From Talpa occidentalis (Eukaryota > Chordata > Mammalia > Eulipotyphla > Talpidae): DNA of 64,000 bases. The stretch is taken from positions 85,977,106 to 86,041,105 of the forward strand of contig NW_023601104.1 of assembly GCF_014898055.3 (NCBI RefSeq), written 5' to 3'. A model generated the notes under the pieces. That model saw nothing but the letters and a program-made list of their open reading frames with translations. It was not told the DNA's origin and did not search any database. Position 1 is the first letter of the stretch; each line of letters opens with the position of its first letter. Shown piece after piece: positions 20,926 through 34,972 of the stretch. Position numbers and translations under genes: made by a program.

Positions 20926-23900
20926 TTCTTCCAAGAAAATAGCCTGAGTTAATGTCTTAGTTACATGAAGTTTAATGTGAGAAAGAAACCCATGTAACTG
21001 GTGTACAGACCTGAAGAGTGACACACAGGAGGGCAGAAAATTCATTTAAAATTGTGTCATTAAACCAGTTACTTCAGTGAAAAACTGGAAGTCAATACCA
21101 CTGGAGATCTTTTGAGGGGCCATATATGGGTAACTCAGAATTGTCCATCTGAGACACAGAGCAGTAATTCTCATAATTAATTGTTGAGGATCGTGCCTTG
21201 GAAAATAACCCTCCTCTGCATGCACCAGAATAGCCAAGTAGATTCCCACAGGTTTCCCATCTGAGATTATAAGAGAAAATCCATAGCCAAAGCCAAAGAT
21301 TTGTAGTTAAGGCAAACTGCTGTCATACCATACCCACAGGCCACCGTGTGACACAGCAATGGCTGTAGCGAAAACAAGAGCCAAAAAGATATGAGATGGT
21401 CCATACAATTGCTGCCATTGGGAAGCTTAGATTCTAGTTAGCTGCATCTTCTCCAACCCAGATGCTTTACCTAGGCTTTCAAAATCTAACAACAGGATTG
21501 AAGGAGAACGGCTGTACAAACACCATAGAACTAAATCAATATACAGAGTTGAATTCTATTAATTTAATAATCAACATGTAAAAAAAAACAAGTATAAGAA
21601 GGTTTATCAAATTTATTACCAAGTCCTAGCATGGGAAAGGATTAAAAAGATTTTAGAATAGGTAATGTCTGAGAGACTCACCTGTAATGGGATCTTGTCT
21701 GAACAGCTATTTTATTTTCTAGGTTCTGCAGAATAAAAACATGGACTTATTTTGAATAAGTTTCAATTCAGATGCTAAGATCATAGATACTAATACCTAA
21801 GTTCAAAATACAAGAACTTCAAGCAAGAGTTAGTAAAAAGCAAGCTTTTCAACTCTTACCTAAGTAGCCATGCCCATTCTATAAAGAGTCTGAAGAAGCA
21901 AGAGAAAATAAATTTAAAGAAAATGTTTTCGGGAAGAAAATTATTAGTGTCCTATGAGTTCTGTATCCATTTTATTGGAGGAAAGCAAGAGGGCTTTACC
22001 TTCTCAAAGCTAAGGAAAGTAGCCTCAGTCATATGTCTTAGAGAGCACCCTCTGCTTTCTATGGATGAGTTTACATGAGATTATAACACACTTGACAAAC
22101 CAAAAAGGAGAGAGAATACAGCCGCCAAGCCTCTCTCATAATGAGGTTTAAAGCAGTGAAGAAAAATAAATTAAGGCTTTGCGTACAACCCCTGTTCCTA
22201 GAATTTTCAGGTATAGTAAGAGAACTGGTAAAGGACTGCTTTCATTCTGCCCAGGAGGGTTGCCTGGAGTGGGAAGGAATCCTCTGACTAAAGAATGTCT
22301 TGAGTTTGATGAGAGAGAATAAATCATCAGCCAGAAGAGAGGCATTGACCCACAACAAAGGAAATACCTTCAAAACCCCATCAGTGGGAAGTAAAAGAAG
22401 GATTCCTGGAAACTCCATAAAAATCACCTCACAGAAAAAATTAAAATATCTACCAAATTTGTAGAATCTTTACTTAAGGAAGTATTTCTGCCTAAGAGAA
22501 TTCTGTCAGGTGCCACCATAACCATTCTAAAATGGGACCAAGAAGGGTTATCTTCCACACTTGGACCTTGCAAATACCAGCAGGATGAAATATAGAACTT
22601 ACAGTGAGGGGAAAAAAGAAAATGAAAGAGAAAAATGCAACAGTAAAGATAAACTGGAACCACAGTCAAGAATTGACAGTCCTTGGAATAGGTGTCAAAT
22701 GATTAGAAAACATCTCTTGTGTTTGTGACAAATAGTGTGTGTGAACTTTTGGGAATGAACTGTTGGTAATGAAGACCCCCACCCCCCTGCGCATTTTCAG
22801 GATATTATGGGACATGACGCTAAGATGATACAAAATAGAAGACAAAGATGAAAATAAAATGTATAATGAGGCACAAAGCAGAGGAGATTTAGAAGCTGGC
22901 TGGCTTGATCATGCTTAGGTCCGGCCACCTAAGGGAGAACCTTAGCTTATCCACTCAGGGTGTATGTTTAAGGCACAACAGTCAACTCACATTTGTTTAC
23001 AAGTATAACCCAACTGAGGGAATGCAAATTCTTCAACACTGTATTTCAGCTGGATCTTGCTAAGAATCTCCAAATTCTTAGTGAATGAAATGTAGTAAGG
23101 TTGAACTTTGCTTCCTAAATATGGAAATTGTGGGTGGGAGCAGCAATTTCAAGTGATTTCACTTGTTTCAAATGAAATCTTTGATCCACTCATTTTGCTG
23201 TCTTATCATAACTCTTCACTATCAAGAGATCATGTGACCTAAGTAGATGACACACTGTGGCTGTCAATAAATTAATTCAAAGCAACTAGCAGAAACTTGA
23301 GAACTTCAGCAATAAGTGATTTTATTTTTCTTTATGACATCAAATGACTAAATTGAATGATTTTCTCTGAAATTAAATACAGCTACAAATATTTAACATT
23401 AAATACAGTCTATACTATTAGTCAATGATAACCTGTTGCGCAAATTTAATCAAATGACCAGAGAAGCTGAATCTCAGGACAGAGAATTATCTCCTATGTT
23501 ATCTTTAGAAATTTACTCAGTCTTCTTAGATCTCTCAGGGGCTCAAAGTGCCAGGTTGGGGATGCCAAGAGATTTCACTAAAACCAACATTCTCGGAAAG
23601 GAAATTGTTGGTAAAGCTTAGCGAGGAGATAGTTTCCATTTGCTCTGAGAAGATTTTGTTCTGATGTTCAGATGATGACGGATGATTATCAGGCCCTCAA
23701 GCGAGCAGAATATCATCAATTTTGATATCTGTCTTCTTTTTCTAGAGTGTGTTTAGCAAAGAAAAAGTGATGGAAAGTGTTCTATTGCTTGTACATAGAC
23801 AAGGAAAGTAACTGGATTTTTATTTTAGTAATTAGAAATAAAACCTGAAATCACAAATCTTGATTATTTTTTAATTTTAATTCAAACCTACTATTATTCA

Positions 23901-24589
23901 ATAACTAGATTTTCTTTAAATTTATAGACTCCCATTGCTGTTTAACCCTCTACCTAGAGGTGATGTGTAACAGAGTTAATTGATCACTGCAATTTCAATT
24001 TACTTTAATATACCAAATCTCCAGTGTAAAATATCCACAGTAAATGATCAGCATAGACTAAACTGAGGTCACTGCAAGTATTACCAACACCCAAATTTGA
24101 TTTTACAGATAAGAAAGAGAAAGGGAGCATTAGTGTATGTCTTTCTCAAATTTAGTATCTAATTATGTAGATCTTTATGGTCTTTTATCACTTTTCTTTC
24201 TCCTTAGGAGAGTTTTCCCCTAAATGATTAACTCATTTTACAGACTTTTAGAATTAAAAGTTGCATAACCAACATCATGAGCCTTTGTTCATAGCATCTG
24301 GGCTTCGGCTCCTTATGTGATATGAGGTCTGAAAAAAAACATGATTTTCCAAATGTTAGACAATGTGCTTTCATTTCTTCTGGCACCCCTTTAGAAGTAT
24401 AAGACTTCTACTTTTCCAGAAGTCTCCCTGGGAGAAAAATCATTTGCAGTACCTTCTAAGGTTCTAAACAGGTGAGGAAAGCATCTTAACGATGATCAGC
24501 CCTTGGGACATGAACAGCATGCCCCACTGGCTTACCCATTTTCCTTTTACTTGAACAAGTAATGCCCTGGAAAACCATAAATAATAATT
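20926..24589. other. Unique sequence, no element assigned
   Basis: Long run with no SINE, L1 or LTR signature I can defend. Overlapping short minus-strand frames at 22148-22669 have no domain. A C-rich patch occurs near 22780. Confidence 0.4.
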
Positions 24590-24800
24590 ATCACAGCAAG
24601 AATCATCTACACAGCATTATTGTGTATCAGGTACCATGTCAAACATACCACATAATTTACCTCACTTTGTCTTCAGAATGAAGGAAAATAATATATTATT
24701 ACTCTCTTATGATTGACAAAAATCAAAGAAATGCAGACAACAAGCAAAATTAGTTAAACCAAGATTTGAACCCAGGAACGACTGCCCCAAATCTCACATA
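24590..24800 (-). mobile_element. MIR, minus strand
   Basis: GTGTATCAGGTACCATGTCAAA, then a CTCTTATGATTGACAAAAATCAAAGAAA stretch, then AACCAAGATTTGAACCCAGGA: the reverse complement of MIR from its 3' end to its tRNA-related part. Confidence 0.6.
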
Positions 24801-24832
24801 ACAAAAACCATTATAAAATATTATTTATAGTG

Positions 24833-25098
24833 GGCCTCCCTGGTGGTGCAAGAGTTAAGATGCAACCTATGAAGCTATCCGCAGCCACTGAAGCATGAGT
24901 TCAATCCCCGGCCAGGGAGCTACCCATATGGTACAGCAAACCTCTCCTGCCTCACCTGCTGCACCCTTTAACAGAGTATTTCAGTTCAATCTGCCTGTTC
25001 TGCTCCCCACTCTGTCTCTGGTGAATCTCTTACCACCCACACCTCTGGCCTGTACCCCAGTTCTTGTATGCATAAATAAATAAATCTTTAATATATAG
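24833..25098 (+). mobile_element. tRNA-derived SINE (type B)
   Basis: GGCCTCCCTGGTGGTGCAAG head, TGAGTTCAATCCCCGGCC B-box region, CTGTCTCTGGTGAATC, and a TGCATAAATAAATAAATCTTTAA tail. Exact 15-bp TSD ATATTATTTATAGTG at 24818-24832 and 25099-25113. Confidence 0.95.
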
Positions 25099-25113
25099 AT
25101 ATTATTTATAGTG

Positions 25114-28100
25114 ATTGTCCATATTTGAAATTTGACTTTCTAACTTTCCAGTCTTTGCTAAGGAGTACAGAAGTCAGCATTATGAAAAACCTTTAGTGTA
25201 TCATTTTCCCACCATTCCTTTCCCCACCTTACTAGTTTGAATTATTTCAAGGTCATTGGCTTGTCATTTGAGGGTACTCTGTTAGATAAACTCTAGAGCA
25301 GTACAAATTTTCTGCTTTTATCATAACCACCAAGAGACTAGAAATCTAAGGATTTTTATTTTTATGTAAATTCTACAACAAGCAAGAAGAACCACACCAT
25401 TTGTGTAGTTACTTAAAATGACTTAAGACATAGGTGAAGAGTAATGACATTTGAATTATTTGCTAGAGCTAATTTGATATGTATCTAAGGATCTCTTTTA
25501 TAAGTAGGAGCTGTATATATGAAGAAGGAAAAATGACATTGGTATGCTGCTTCTCCTGACTCCATCCGTAGGAGTTCACAATAGTTCTGATTGATCCCTG
25601 GAAAAAAAGGCAGAGTCAAATCAGAGAATCTTCTCTGCCTGGACCTGGTCTCCCTTCACTAGTCCCTTCAGAGGCAAAAGTGTCAATAATTCCAGTGTCA
25701 TTAGCTCCAGGATGAATTCACCATAACTGTGGGTTTTCTGTATGCTGACCATACAGGTCTGTGAATACACTTTATACTAAATTCTTAAAAAATTAATCAG
25801 TTGTAGGCAACCATCTAGATACTAGGACTATAACTGACATTGTTACCTGTGGTTCTGTGGGGTTCTTTATGTATCTGACAGAACTTAACCCAGGACAACA
25901 CTATGCTGAATTTTTAATACGTGAAGCAAAAAGATTTGTAGCTAATGTCTTCTCTTAAAAAAGAGTTAAATTTCCAGTTAAAGTTGTATTGAGGCATCTG
26001 TCTCATGGAAATGACACTGTTTCAGTGATATGAGGGATATACAGAAGTATGCTTCATTGTCACTGTCTGCCTTTCCAATAAGAATTCTCTCATCATAATT
26101 CTAACATCACAATATCCCTTCCAAATAGGTTTTGTTATGGGCTCTTCTCAAAGACTGTTCATATTTTCTCTTCCATATAAATGAAGTCAAACGTAGCTTA
26201 AAAGAAGGGGAAAATCACTAAGCAGTCCTATATCATGGCCAACATACATTCTCTAAAAGGGATATACCAAATGATTTCACATTCCATTGTTGTCTCTTGC
26301 CACCATTGTTGATATGTAAAATAATCTATAATAATCTATTGAAACACTAGACTAAATAGCCACACTACCATGTTTCACTAATTCCTAGCTTGTTTTTTAT
26401 TCTTAGATATTGTCCCTTTATTGTCGATATTATGGTTTTTCTAACATTTTTCTAACACCCTTTTAATAACAATCATGTGGTTGGGAGTAAGAGGATGGCT
26501 CTGACTTCACCCTCAGTTCCAGGGGGATGTCCCATCAGGGTAATTCCATTCATTTTGCCAAAAGTCATTGCTTCAGGCAAGATAACTACAGGGCTGAAAT
26601 GATTCTGACCAAAGAAACTGAGTGGTTCAGACACAGAAAAATCAGAAGCAGGCTCTCTAAATGTAATGAGTGTGAAAGAGGAAGTAATATTATTGACACC
26701 ATTTTTCTAGACTATGAAATATCAGCCTGAGGGTGACACCAAACTGTCACAAAACTAAGAGGGTTATAGAATTGACATCCTGGTTGTACCATGCCTTCAT
26801 CAGTCTTTTACATTGCATGATTCAATAAATTATTTTATCTGAGTTGAGTTGAATTTTTGGTGTTTACTTTTAAAGTCACTTTCTGGCAATTCACTGAGAC
26901 TTCATTCTCTGTCCAACTTGTCATTACATTAGTCTGATAGCATTTTTTCCCTGCATTTCATTCTAAATTTGGCTCTCTGTTTGAGGCAAATTATAGAAAA
27001 AAATCTAGTCAAGCATGAAAATTAGGGCTTATTTTGATGCCAAACACCTAGGATTATGGGAAAAATTCTAAGAGCTACTCTATAGTATGCCCCATGGAAT
27101 AATATGTGAGTCTTGTGATAACTAATTTTCTCACTACTAGGAAATCATTTCTGCACGCATCATACACATGTTCAAGAAGGCTGAACTGCTGGACACCTAA
27201 TTTCTAGATAAATGGGAAGTATTTGTACCTATTGATCCTTACATGTATGTGTGTGGCCTGTGGAGAACCTTTTTCCTGCTCCATTTAGGGAACTGTAATA
27301 AATACAGTGGAATATACCTTAAATAGTAAACAGTATTCTTTCTTGGCACTTATTTGTTATTCATTGGAATGATCAAGAAGTCTGGTGCTAAAATGTTTGG
27401 AATAGCAAAAAAATTTAAATTCACAGCATAACGTTGAATTTTGATGTAGCAATACCTCTTTCTGACATCATGCATTGTGTCATACCATTGTTTTAATAAA
27501 TTAACAATACCAGAAAAAAAAGAACAGAAATAGCATGGAAATTTGGCCATTATAATTCCTGTCCTCATCAAAGCCTGATATCCCAAATACAGCAGCAAGA
27601 AGAGCTTGAATGTCACCAATTCTATGATGGCCCCAGAATGGAGCATCCTGTGAGATGGCAGGATGTCCATGTATCAGCTTTGCTCAACCAAAACTACCAC
27701 CTACACAGGCATAGTCCAATTTTTCTAAACAATATCCAACTAGATTCCTTTTGCTACATTTCCCATAACATAGTCATACAACAATGTGGTGGGATTCTTA
27801 ATTTTATAATCATGAATTGTTACCTTGGTAGTATCCTTTTAGGTGTATACACCTTTATGGGTAGCTAATTGAAAGTTTAAAGATGCCTCATTTTGTTTCT
27901 TGTGCCACTAGTAGATTCTTCTAATATATAACCATTATCCATTCATTCTTTCCTTCTGGGAAAACTGGAGGATGACACTTCCCTGTTACAATTGTGACCG
28001 TTCATATGAATATTTTTTATACTTAACATGTGTTGGTAAAAGTGGTGCTTGTCACTTTTGGTTGAATCTGTGAAAAATCTATGCAATTCTACAGTTTCTA

Positions 28101-30435
28101 TTTCCTCACTGACTTGAGCCCAGGGGCTGTATTTCCAGGTGATGCTGTAACCACAAGACAGTGGAGCTCAGTCCCCATAGACCTCTGTGTAAAGTGTCCT
28201 CATATTATGTAGTGTGAATGTGAAATATCTGTCCTGTTAACACACTAGGATTTGGAGTTTGTTTTTTCAGCATAATCATTAATATAATCATATATTTGAG
28301 AAATATGAGAACTAATTATTAAATTTATATTTTAATTTGTTTTTAATTAAATCAACCCTAATTTACTGTCATTTTGAGCTCTTCTCTTAAATGGTAAAGT
28401 AATTAAACCAACATATCTGTTTTTTTCCCTTTTCCATCAGTATAGGTACAACTATTCGTCCTGAGTGAAAGGATTCTTTGAAAGCTCTACCAGAAGTTCT
28501 TATACCAAGATCAAGTAACATTTCAGAAGCCTTGGGAGCTGTCTGTTGTCTTCTGTGTGTTTCTATATTTATTCATTCTGATGCAGTAGCTGATCCTTAG
28601 TCTTTTGTCATAGTTTAAGGTCTCCAGAACCACAAATAGCTAAGATTTCTTGGTTAAGTGAAACCTAAAATCTCTACAGAGCAAGGACATAAAATCTTAG
28701 TATATATAAGACAACTGACAAAGTTGAAAGAAGGGTGCATTCTTAGTCTAATCCTCTATTATAACATAGCCCATTAAACTAACCAGATATTTTTTCACAT
28801 CCCAAAATAGACGTGCTCTCTTAACAATAGCCTCTTAACTTTTTCAACTACATGTTTTGACCTTAATTAAATTGATTAAAGAAAAAAAAAAGACTCTAAA
28901 AAAATCTTTAAATCAATCCTAATTTAACAATAAATCATATTAGATGGCAACCTTAGTATCACTAGATTGATATTTATATAGTTCACACCATAGTAGCTTA
29001 CCATGTTAATGCCTAAGCATTAAGAGGTTGTTATTCATCCATAACTTGGAAGTTTTTACACCTATATGAGTCCCTAGTAAACCATTTCAACTATTTCAAA
29101 TAAGCATTCAATTACCACTAGTAATTGTTGAGTCACACTACCTAATGAATTTAGTCTTTATAACAACTACCAAAAAAATTTGAAAATGATAATTCTGCTA
29201 CAAAACCCTTAAGGCAGTGATACTGGAAGCTCCTGAATCTCCACTCTTTCAATAAATATTCCAAGGAATAAATATAACTGTTTCTGAAAAAGTTTTCTCT
29301 TTTGGCTTCCCATCTTTAATCTATAACTAGGGCATGATTTATAAGCAAAACAGCCAAACAAAAACACATGCACAAAAACAAAAACAAAACACTTTCTGTT
29401 TCCTAGTCATCTGGCTCTGGTACATGCTCCCTTGCCTGAGTTCATATTGGGTTTTCAGAAAGACACTCGCAATGACCTCAATGCTGCTGTGTCTGCCAGA
29501 CTCTTCTGGATTAAAGCTTTTCTTCAATCCATGAAGGTTGGTAGAAAATCAGACATTTTGTCAAATTAGCTCCTACACTAAAAACATTTCCTACAAGAAC
29601 CTCTACAATATGCTTTCAGCTCAGTAACCTGATATTTTTCACCAAGCTTTTCCTTTCTCTAGATTTTATAGACTACATAAACAATTACGCAGTCACAAAA
29701 GCAGTACTAAGCAAAGAAAGTGCTTTATTTTGTTTTCATACAATTAGGGAGAAAAAGGGGCTCTCGCACACATCCCCCAGATGAGCACAGCTGCATTTCT
29801 GCATTCCCACAGTCCAGCTGTGATTATCTTTTTGTTTAAAGGACTAGATAGAGTCTGGCAGGTCTCAGAGGTCTGGGAAGAGTCTTTAATCTACAGTTCC
29901 TACTCCACTAGAGAAGAGGAAGGGTGAGTTAAAATTAGTAGGGTGATTGGGAGAAGTAATTAGAGAAGTAGGGATATACATGCATATTAAAAGGGACCCT
30001 TCCCCTACCAGAATGAAAAAAAAAATCCTACTGCTTTATAACTAGGTAAGCTCTCCTGATTTTTGAGGTACCAACTGTCTCATGCATTGTTCTCTCTAAC
30101 CTTTAGCTGCCTAACAAAATTTGTTGCTGGCTTTAATCCCGTGCTTCATGAAATCCTTTTCTCGAGAGACACTAAGGGATTTCCCCCACCTCACATCATG
30201 GTCCCCATAGGCCTCAGTGAATGAACATGTCAAGAACTGCAATATGGTTATGCATACGTGTCTATTCCTAAATCATGTTAGAAAATCAGTGGAAATAAGA
30301 CAGGAAAGCAGGGTGATATAAAAAGACACTTGATGTACATCACTTCACCCAGCATCTAAAGTAACATAAACCTATTTTTCTGAATCATATATAGTGCTAT
30401 AAACCAACGTTGCCTCAGAAAAATTGAATCTAGGA
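25114..30435. other. Long repeat-poor stretch, no gene supported
   Basis: No young repeats in over 5 kb. A 106-codon minus-strand frame (27350-27670) is hydrophobic at its centre but matches nothing I know and lacks a gene context. An AT-rich homopolymer patch lies at 28883-28892. Very old elements may be present below my detection. Confidence 0.35.
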
Positions 30436-30439
30436 GGCT

Positions 30440-30600
30440 CACCCCAGATTCCCCACTAATTAGCATTAACTATGACAGAAATCTTAGGTAAGTTAGTTAC
30501 ACCCTCTGAACTCCAGATTCATCATCTCTAAAATAAGAGTGTTAAGATTATGTGATCTGTTGTTGCCTCTATAATATTTTAAGTCTGTGATGGACCCATT
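30440..30600 (+). mobile_element. MIR fragment
   Basis: AGGTAAGTTAGTTACACCCTCTGAACTCCAGATTCATCATCTCTAAAATAAGAG is a diverged MIR core with its downstream CTCATCTGTAAAATG equivalent. Confidence 0.65.
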
Positions 30601-31100
30601 AACTTTAGCACTATAATATATCTCCTTTTTTTTTTCATCAGTTAACCTTAAATATCCTTAAGTCACTGTCCATTTTTCTTTTACCTATAATCTTACACAG
30701 GCTAAAACAGAAACCCTACAGAGGAAGATCAAGGATCTTTCATCTGCAGGTATACAAACAGTCCAAGGATAAGAAGCAAAGAAAGGCAATGTCAGACCAG
30801 ACAGTCTTGAGAAAATGGATGATTGGTGTGGGGCTGAGGAGGCAGCAGAATCTGGAGTAACCTCTTGCAGAGTTTCTGAACCAAAAGTAGAGACTTTGAA
30901 GTGAAGGAAGTTGTAGGAAAGAGGAAGTAGAAGGTTTACCATATGACAGAGAAATGTGATGATAAAATGGATTTATTTCATGTATGATGGAGAGAATGTA
31001 ACTGGAATAAGACTTTCTGTAAAGCCATGAGTTGAATATACTAAATCATTTTTTATTTTCAAGGAAAATAGAGGAACTCATCTCCTGATACTACGGATGT
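30601..31100. other. Unique spacer
   Basis: Nothing recognised. The short frame at 30685-30942 has no family match that I can name. Confidence 0.45.
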
Positions 31101-31104
31101 GATG

Positions 31105-31350
31105 GAGTCAGCAGGGAGAGGTGGTTAACAGCACTGGTTTAGAATTCAGACTCATCTAGATTTGAATCTTGACTCTGACACTTAGCACTTGAGTAACTTT
31201 CTGGCAGGTATCGTAGACCTCATTTTCCTTCTTGGTAATCAAAATGGTCATTTTTTGTTGATGTGGGGTTGTGATAAGGAGTAAATGAAATAAAGTTTCT
31301 ATAGTCCTTACCCTGGGGTCTGGAACAAGTGCTCAATCATTATTATCTGT
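31105..31350 (+). mobile_element. MIR, near full-length
   Basis: GAGGTGGTTAACAGCACTGGTTTAGAATTCAGACTC, then ATTTGAATCTTGACTCTGACACTTA, then TGAGTAACTTTCTGGCA, CTCATTTTCC, GTGATAAGGAGTAAATGA, and GGAACAAGTGCTCAATCA. All MIR blocks are in order. Confidence 0.8.
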
Positions 31351-33036
31351 TAGACATAAGGAAAAAATGAAGATATTTCTACTGTTTGAGGACCTGTTGT
31401 CCCTGGTCCTGGCCACATCAAAGTGAGGTTGGATAGAAATGTACTGAAACCAGCCCAGGGGAGCCAGCATCAACGATACTGGTAAGAGCTATAAAGCTGT
31501 AGCACTCAGAGAGCAAGGGTGCAGAAGGGGTATTGCATTCACACTAGGAATTAAAAGCTGTTTCAGAGGCTGTGCAAAATTCTAAAGTGGGAAGTTTAAC
31601 CCCCCCACCCCCATAAAACCCTATCTTTTGTGTTTGGTCATTACTCTGCTCGTCAAGCAGTAAACCACTGTTTGATTAAATCCAGTTGTCAATGCCATAG
31701 ACAAAGTCATCAATAGCTCTTCTTAGTTTTTAATAGGTTAAGCATTGAGAACATTTGGTCTTATCTCAATTTGTTCCTCCTTTATAGCTTTTACAGGATT
31801 AAGAAAGAAATGGTATGTGGTGGGGGCTAGAATGAACAGCTTTTAAAAAGGTCTTTTCAGGCAACCAGAAACTGAAACACAAATTTAATTGATAATTTTA
31901 ATTATCCCCCCCAAAACTATAAAATGTACATTGAAAAATGTTTCATTAAATGGTATTCTAATGAAGACAGTGATTTACAGGTTAATGACCAGGTGGATAC
32001 CTGGAATTTTCAAAACTCTCGTGGTGCATTTTAAATGTTTTGAAGCTATATATATTTAAATTTCCAACATTAGGAAGTGTAATTTCAATTCCAATCATAA
32101 TATGGTGAGGGAAAAGATATAGTAAATATGTAAGTAATTACACATCTAATTAAAGCATCTTTTCTCTATTAAAGGCAAATTTTTGACAGAGAACATATTA
32201 CATTCAAAAATGTTCCTTAAGGTATATATAGGAGGGAAATTATGTATTTTCAAGATTTGTATAAGAATCCCCAGAATGACTTGGTTTATACATCATTTAC
32301 TTTTTTTCCCTATTGTCTGACATCTCAAAATATACATTTTCTGACTCTTAATTGGGTAACTCCCAAATTGAATTGGGAACAATGTATCATTTTCATAAGA
32401 GACACAGCTGAACGCCATCTGAAATCTTGAGGAGAAATGTTGTTTCTTATTTTCATATTTCTCAATTCTGGTTTTACTGGGGAAAATGTCACAAAGAGAG
32501 CAGAAATGAAAATCTCATTTTCTTAAATATATTCCTCTGTTATTTGACTCTAGCTTATACTACCTGTAAGAAAAGTACATCCATACTAAAAATAGATATT
32601 CATTTTTAACATGTTGATGGAGAATTCTATTTTTGTAAAACTAATTTTATAGGTTTGTTTTCAAGCATTAAGCTGTTAACAAATATGCTTAAATGGCAAA
32701 AAGAAAATCTATTTATTTTGCTTTCAGAAGTGCTTGTTTCTTAAGTGGAACAAACAAAAAGCTCAGCCAAATTGATTTTATTTTGATTAATTAACATGTG
32801 TAGATGTATTGTCTCAAATTTTCAGCTTTAGGAACAGTTGGATCAATATATTAGCAATGTTAGAAGAAACCAATAACTTTGGCATTTGGGAAAACAAGGA
32901 AAGATGAAAAACTAAAGCTATAAACTCCAAATATCCAAAAATAATAAAATTTTTCATCAATAACTTTGTCACCCAGGAAACAGTAAAAAATGACCATAAG
33001 AACAAATGGCACAAAACTATGCTAAAAAAAGCTATA
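31351..33036. other. Unique AT-rich sequence
   Basis: C-run at 31599-31613; otherwise no repeat or gene recognised. Short frames at 32242-32609 and 32814-33014 are unsupported. Confidence 0.45.
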
Positions 33037-33049
33037 ATAGCAACAGCAT

Positions 33050-33321
33050 GGGGCCTCCCTGGTGGTGCAGGTGGTTGAGCGTCACACTGTGAAGCTGTCC
33101 ACAGCCTCTGCAGCCAGTTCGATCCAGGCCTGCTGGCAAGGGTCCCACATGGTGCAGCAGACCTCTCCTGTCTTGCTGGCTGCTCCCCTCAGGGGTTTAT
33201 TTCATCAGTCTGCCTGTTCTATTCTCCGCTCTCTCTCTCTCTCTGGTGAATCCTCTCACCCTCCTGAATATCTGGCCTGTACCCCGGTTCGTGTATAAAT
33301 AAATAAATATTTTTTAAAGAT
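33050..33321 (+). mobile_element. tRNA-derived SINE, intermediate type
   Basis: GGGCCTCCCTGGTGGTGCAGG head, AGTTCGATCCAGGCCTGCTGGC in the B-box area, a (CT)n expansion near 33232-33243, and a GTATAAATAAATAAATATTTTT tail. TSD ATAGCAACAGCAT (33037-33049) and ATAGCAATAGCAT (33322-33334), one mismatch. It mixes type A (TTTCATCAGTCTGCC) and type B (CTGGCCTGTACCCC) landmarks. Confidence 0.92.
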
Positions 33322-33334
33322 ATAGCAATAGCAT

Positions 33335-33554
33335 CGAGAAAGACAGATCTAAAAGAACTAATTAGAACTATGAAAAGTGACAGGAATTTTTTTTTCAATT
33401 ATAATATTATTATCAGATAAATAAAACATTCATCTTTACTTCATTTTTCTTATACTCTACCTCACCTTACCTTATCTATTCAAGCTGACACAATACTAAA
33501 TGCTGCTAAAGAATAAATAACCCATTTTGGAAGGCCTATTTTTCAATTATTTAT
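33335..33554. other. Short unique spacer
   Basis: AT-rich, nothing recognised. Confidence 0.5.
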
Positions 33555-34035
33555 TTTTTAATAAAGTAACTTTTTCTTAAATCTTTGTTAATATTTGACA
33601 GCACAGGATTTCTCCCCTAAGGAGTGGTCACTACAGTTCTCCCATCATCAAAGCAGTCAAGAGTCCATCACCATAGTCCCTTGAGCTCTCTCCCTTCCTG
33701 GCCCCATTTTCATGACTCCCATTCTGCCGCTCTATCTCTTCCCCATCCTGGTATCCTCAGATCTATGGTGAGCTTTCAAGGTTTGTATTAGCCTAACCCA
33801 TGGTTTGGTTTCTGTATATTCCACATATAATTGAAACCATCAAGTACTTATCTTTATCTTTCTGACCCATTTCTCTCAGCCCAATCCCTTCCAGCTTCAT
33901 CCATGTTGCCTCAAATGGCATGAATTTATCTTTGTTGACTGCTCAGTAGAATTCCATTGTGTGTATATATCATATATTCTTGATCCATTCATCTGTTTGG
34001 GGGCACATGTGTATTTTCTCCATGGCTGTTTTCAG
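33555..34035 (-). mobile_element. Older L1 3' end, minus strand
   Basis: Reverse L1 landmarks: GATCTATGGTGAGCTTTCAAGG, TGTATATTCCACATATAATTGAAACC, TCTCTCAGCCCAATCCCTTCCAGCTTCATCCATGTTGCC, GTAGAATTCCATTGTGTGTATATATCA, TTCTTGATCCATTCATCTGTTTGGG. This is the ORF2 C-terminus and 3' UTR. It is joined at about 34040 to endonuclease-region sequence, so the middle of ORF2 is missing. Confidence 0.82.
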
Positions 34036-34187
34036 ATTTGATAGTAATTCTCTAATGTATTTTGGTGCTCCTTAATTTGGTAAGTAAATATTGATGAATA
34101 CTATGTCTTCCTTGTGTATTGGTCCCTTGATCATTAGTGTCCACTCCTGTCTCCTGTCACCTATTTTAGCTGGAAATTTATTTTATA
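34036..34187 (-). mobile_element. L1 ORF2 endonuclease-region fragment (left half)
   Basis: On the minus strand, TGATCAAGGGACCAATACACAAGGAAGACATA then AATATTTACTTACCAAATTAAGGAGCACC matches the L1 endonuclease region. It continues to the right of the younger L1 insert at about 34975. Confidence 0.65.
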
Positions 34188-34972
34188 TATATTTTTTATT
34201 TTATATATTTTTTACATCATTTTTAATTTTTGCACAATGTATGCTTCTTCATCTTGGTTATAGTCCCCATACAATTCCCCCCACCTTATTTTGACCCTAA
34301 GCCTTCCTCTCCACCCTCCCCATAGTATGTCTTTGGTTTATAATTACTTGTTCATTTTGATTTTTATTTTATTATAATTAGTCTTTTACCTGGTCCCTTA
34401 TCTAGGTTTTCTAAATTCCTGCTATGAGTGAGACCATCCGGTATTTTTCTTTTTCTTTCTGGCTTATTTTGCTGAGCATGATCCCTTCCAGCGCCATCCA
34501 TGTTGCTGCAAATTGCATGTGTTTATCTTTTTGATTGCTGAGTAATATTCCATTGCGTATATGTATCCCATCTTCTTGATCCAGTCATCTATTTTTGGGC
34601 ATTTGGTTTGTTTCCATAGTTTAGCTATTGTAAATAGTGCTGCTATAAACATAGGGGTACAGGTGCCCTTTTGAATTAATGTTTCTGTGTCCTTTGGGTA
34701 AATACCTAGGAGTGGAATTGCTGGATCATATGGAAGCTCCATCTTTAGCAGGTTGAGGAATTTCCACACAGCTTTCCACAGTGGTTGGACCAGTTTGCAC
34801 TCCCATCAGCAGTGCAGGAGAGTTCCTTTTTCTCCACATCCTCACCAACACTTGCTGTTGCTAGTTTTTTTTAATATATGCCATTCTCACTGATGTAAGT
34901 AGGTATCACATTGCAGTTTTGATTTGCATTTCCCTGGTTACAAGTGATGCTGAACATATGCTGTCCCTGACT
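34188..34972 (-). mobile_element. Younger L1 3' end inserted in the older L1
   Basis: Minus-strand ORF2 C-terminus with an open frame at 34464-34769: [19 protein letters not shown], then [29 protein letters not shown], then YYSAIKK. Its 3' UTR lies to the left (CCCCATACAATTCCCCCCACC...TTATTTTGACCC). It separates two parts of the L1 endonuclease region. No clear TSD found. Confidence 0.85.

Noticed and set aside
20990..21440. Possible ancient DNA transposon or ERV fragment
   Set aside because: Some phrases felt familiar, but no terminal repeat, TSD or domain could be shown.
27350..27670. 106-codon minus-strand frame with a hydrophobic core
   Set aside because: It lies in AT-rich DNA where Phe/Leu/Ile-rich frames arise by chance. 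I know no matching family and see no gene structure.
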